From contig CAIQWN010000033.1 of the NCBI GenBank assembly GCA_903875555.1, positions 1 to 39,832 on the forward strand: DNA of 39,832 nucleotides. Reading direction: 5' to 3'. The notes beneath the pieces are model-generated. The model was not told the origin of the DNA. It made no database searches and worked only from the letters and a program-made list of their open reading frames with translations. The DNA comes from an uncultured bacterium. GTDB lineage: Bacteria > Patescibacteriota > Minisyncoccia > Phycocordibacterales > UBA5272. This document shows, piece by piece, positions 38,113 to 39,832 of this stretch. Positions within the stretch are counted from its first letter, which is position 1. The number at the start of each line of letters is the position of its first letter. The translations under genes and the position numbers were made by a program.

Positions 38113-39003
38113 ATGAAGAATTTTAAATACTTTTTTACTTTTCTGTTTCTTGTGGTATTTATTTATGGTTTTAACGTTGTAAAAAATGTTCCAAAAGATT
38201 TTCCACAAAACGAAACTTTTTTGATTGAAGAAAATGAAAGTTTAAAAAGTGTAAGTGTTCGTCTTGAACAAAAACATATCATAACTTCCGCTCTTTGGTT
38301 TCGAGTCTTTGTTTCTTTCGAAGGTAAAGATAGAAACATGCAAATTGGTTTTTATAAATTTAATGAACCAATCACTCTTGGTGCGGTTGCCAAAAGAATT
38401 TTCCAATCAGGTCCAGATCAACCGCTAATAAAAGTAACAATCCCAGAAGGAAATACAAATGAAGATATCGCAAAAAAAATAAATGAAGCATTACCAAATA
38501 TTTCTGCAAGGTCTTTCCTTGCAAAAATTTCAGAAATGAATGTTTATGGGAAACTGTTTCCAGAGACATACTTCTTACTTCCATCTTATGATGAAAACAG
38601 AATCATAAATAAAATGAATGAATTATTTGATAAAAAGTATTTAGAAAATTTTGGTAACGAAAATATTCCTGTTGTATTGAAAAACAAAGAAGATGTAATC
38701 ATTCTTGCTTCTATTATAGAAGGGGAAGCGAAAACTAAAGAAGATATGCAGATAGTATCAGGTATTCTTCAAAGAAGATTAAAAGAAGGTATGAGATTGC
38801 AGGTTGATGTGGCCACAGAAACTTATAAACAAAAAGGTTTACCAAGTAAACCTGTAAATAATCCGGGATTAAATTCTATTTATGCTGTATTTCATCCAAC
38901 TACAACAAATTATCTTTATTATCTAACTGGTCATGATGGAAATATGTATTACTCAAAAACTTTTGAAGAACACAAGAGGAATATTCAGAAATACCTGAGG
39001 TAG
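38113..39003 (+). CDS. mltG: Endolytic transglycosylase MltG (YceG-like)
   Basis: IPEGNTNEDIAKKI, GKLFPETYFLLPSY, ILASIIEGEAKTKEDMQIVSGILQRRLKEGMRLQVD. ATG 38113 preferred. Confidence 0.93.
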   Translation: MKNFKYFFTFLFLVVFIYGFNVVKNVPKDFPQNETFLIEENESLKSVSVRLEQKHIITSALWFRVFVSFEGKDRNMQIGFYKFNEPITLGAVAKRIFQSGPDQPLIKVTIPEGNTNEDIAKKINEALPNISARSFLAKISEMNVYGKLFPETYFLLPSYDENRIINKMNELFDKKYLENFGNENIPVVLKNKEDVIILASIIEGEAKTKEDMQIVSGILQRRLKEGMRLQVDVATETYKQKGLPSKPVNNPGLNSIYAVFHPTTTNYLYYLTGHDGNMYYSKTFEEHKRNIQKYLR

Positions 39004-39120
39004 CCGTTGGTCGTTAGGAAGTTATTCGTTAGAAAGGTAAAAATTTTCAAAGAAAATTTTTGTGTTATACTTTATGCATCAAAAAGAATTTAACGACCAA
39101 CGAATAACTACCAACTAATT

Positions 39121-39672
39121 ATGAAATTACACAACCTTGCATTTATCGATACCGAAACAACAGGAACAGATCCAGAGAAACACGAGATCATTGAACTTGC
39201 TGTGATTATTGCAAAGCAGGTTGAGAGACCAGGAAAGGGGCCTAAGCTTGAGATAATAACTGAAAAGGAGTGGAAGATCAAACCAGAACATTTGGAAACT
39301 GCAGAGGAGCAAGCGCTACGTGTAAACGGATACAATGAAGTTGATTGGATGTTCGCATCACCACTCAAAGGTGTAATGGAAGAGTTTGCAAAATTAACAG
39401 AAAGTTGTACATTTGTATCCCATAATTTAACGTTTGATTATAATTTTGTCGCGAAAGCTTTCGAAAAAACTGGAGTAGAAAATAGAATGCATTATGGAAA
39501 ATTAGATACGATCTCAATTGCATTTGCTCGTTTGTATGATGCACCACTTGCGGATAGATTTTCTCTTCGCGCACTTTGTGAATTATTAAAAGTAGATAAT
39601 ACAAAAGCCCACACTGCTCTTGCCGACACTCGAGCTTTGGTTGAGGTTTACAGAAAACTAATGGGAGCCTAA
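39121..39672 (+). CDS. DnaQ-like 3'-5' exonuclease (DEDDh)
   Basis: FIDTETTGTDPEKHEIIELAV, VSHNLTFDYNFV, KAHTALADTRALVEVY. Confidence 0.9.
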   Translation: MKLHNLAFIDTETTGTDPEKHEIIELAVIIAKQVERPGKGPKLEIITEKEWKIKPEHLETAEEQALRVNGYNEVDWMFASPLKGVMEEFAKLTESCTFVSHNLTFDYNFVAKAFEKTGVENRMHYGKLDTISIAFARLYDAPLADRFSLRALCELLKVDNTKAHTALADTRALVEVYRKLMGA

Positions 39673-39766
39673 ATAGTTGGTGGTTTGTAGTTAATGGTTT
39701 TAAATACATTAGTGAGTTCAACAAGTAAGTGCAACACTTTAATATATTAAATATAATTAAAAGTGT

Positions 39767-39832
39767 ATGAATTATAAGCATTTTACGATTGAAGAAAGAG
39801 AGAAAATACAAGAACTGTTCTGGCAAAAGAAA
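39767..39832 (+). mobile_element. N-terminus of an IS30-like transposase, truncated by the window end
   Basis: MNYKHFTIEEREKIQELFWQKK resembles the IS30 N-terminal HTH start; atataat lies upstream. Confidence 0.75.

Noticed and set aside
39074-39118. Possible 14-codon upstream ORF before the dnaQ-like gene
   Set aside because: Its ATG is only 2 nt after the -10 hexamer, so it should lie upstream of the transcription start.
39700-39832. Complete IS30 element with defined ends
   Set aside because: The window ends 66 nt into the transposase; gtgcaacacttt upstream may be part of the left end but the right end is not visible.

Overview
AT-rich, gene-dense 39.8-kb window that reads like a Patescibacteria/CPR (Parcubacteria-like) chromosome; this placement is inferred from gene content and is not proven here. 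Main blocks: a secretin-less type IV pilus locus (pilM-N-O-P-like, pilB, pilT, pilC, pilin, pilD, four pseudopilin/PilX-like genes); ligA plus tRNA-Asn; raiA, cyclophilin, fmt, def; a lone mreB; a delta'-like protein; FKBP; frr; rseP; proS; mreB-mreC-(micro-mreD?)-mrdA; HIT; leuS; a sigma4/HARE-HTH protein; a membrane protein; mltG; dnaQ-like; and the start of an IS30-like transposase. Most promising signals: (1) two translation-initiation classes, with core genes showing an extended -10 (TGnTANNNT) usually exactly 6 nt before the ATG (leaderless), while small orphan genes between core genes carry Shine-Dalgarno sites and their own terminators; (2) one such orphan flanked by a perfect 36-bp direct repeat between def and mreB; (3) a 358-bp GIY-YIG gene unit bounded by perfect 31-bp inverted repeats that are themselves hairpins, plus a gene-less 111-bp derivative elsewhere with compensatory stem changes; (4) a leucyl-tRNA synthetase with a complete Nudix domain inside its CP1 editing region; (5) ligA overlapping the 3' end of an opposite-strand tRNA-Asn, with a degenerate tRNA-end duplication nearby; (6) a 47-aa ORF in the mreD position. 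No CRISPR array or rRNA was seen.
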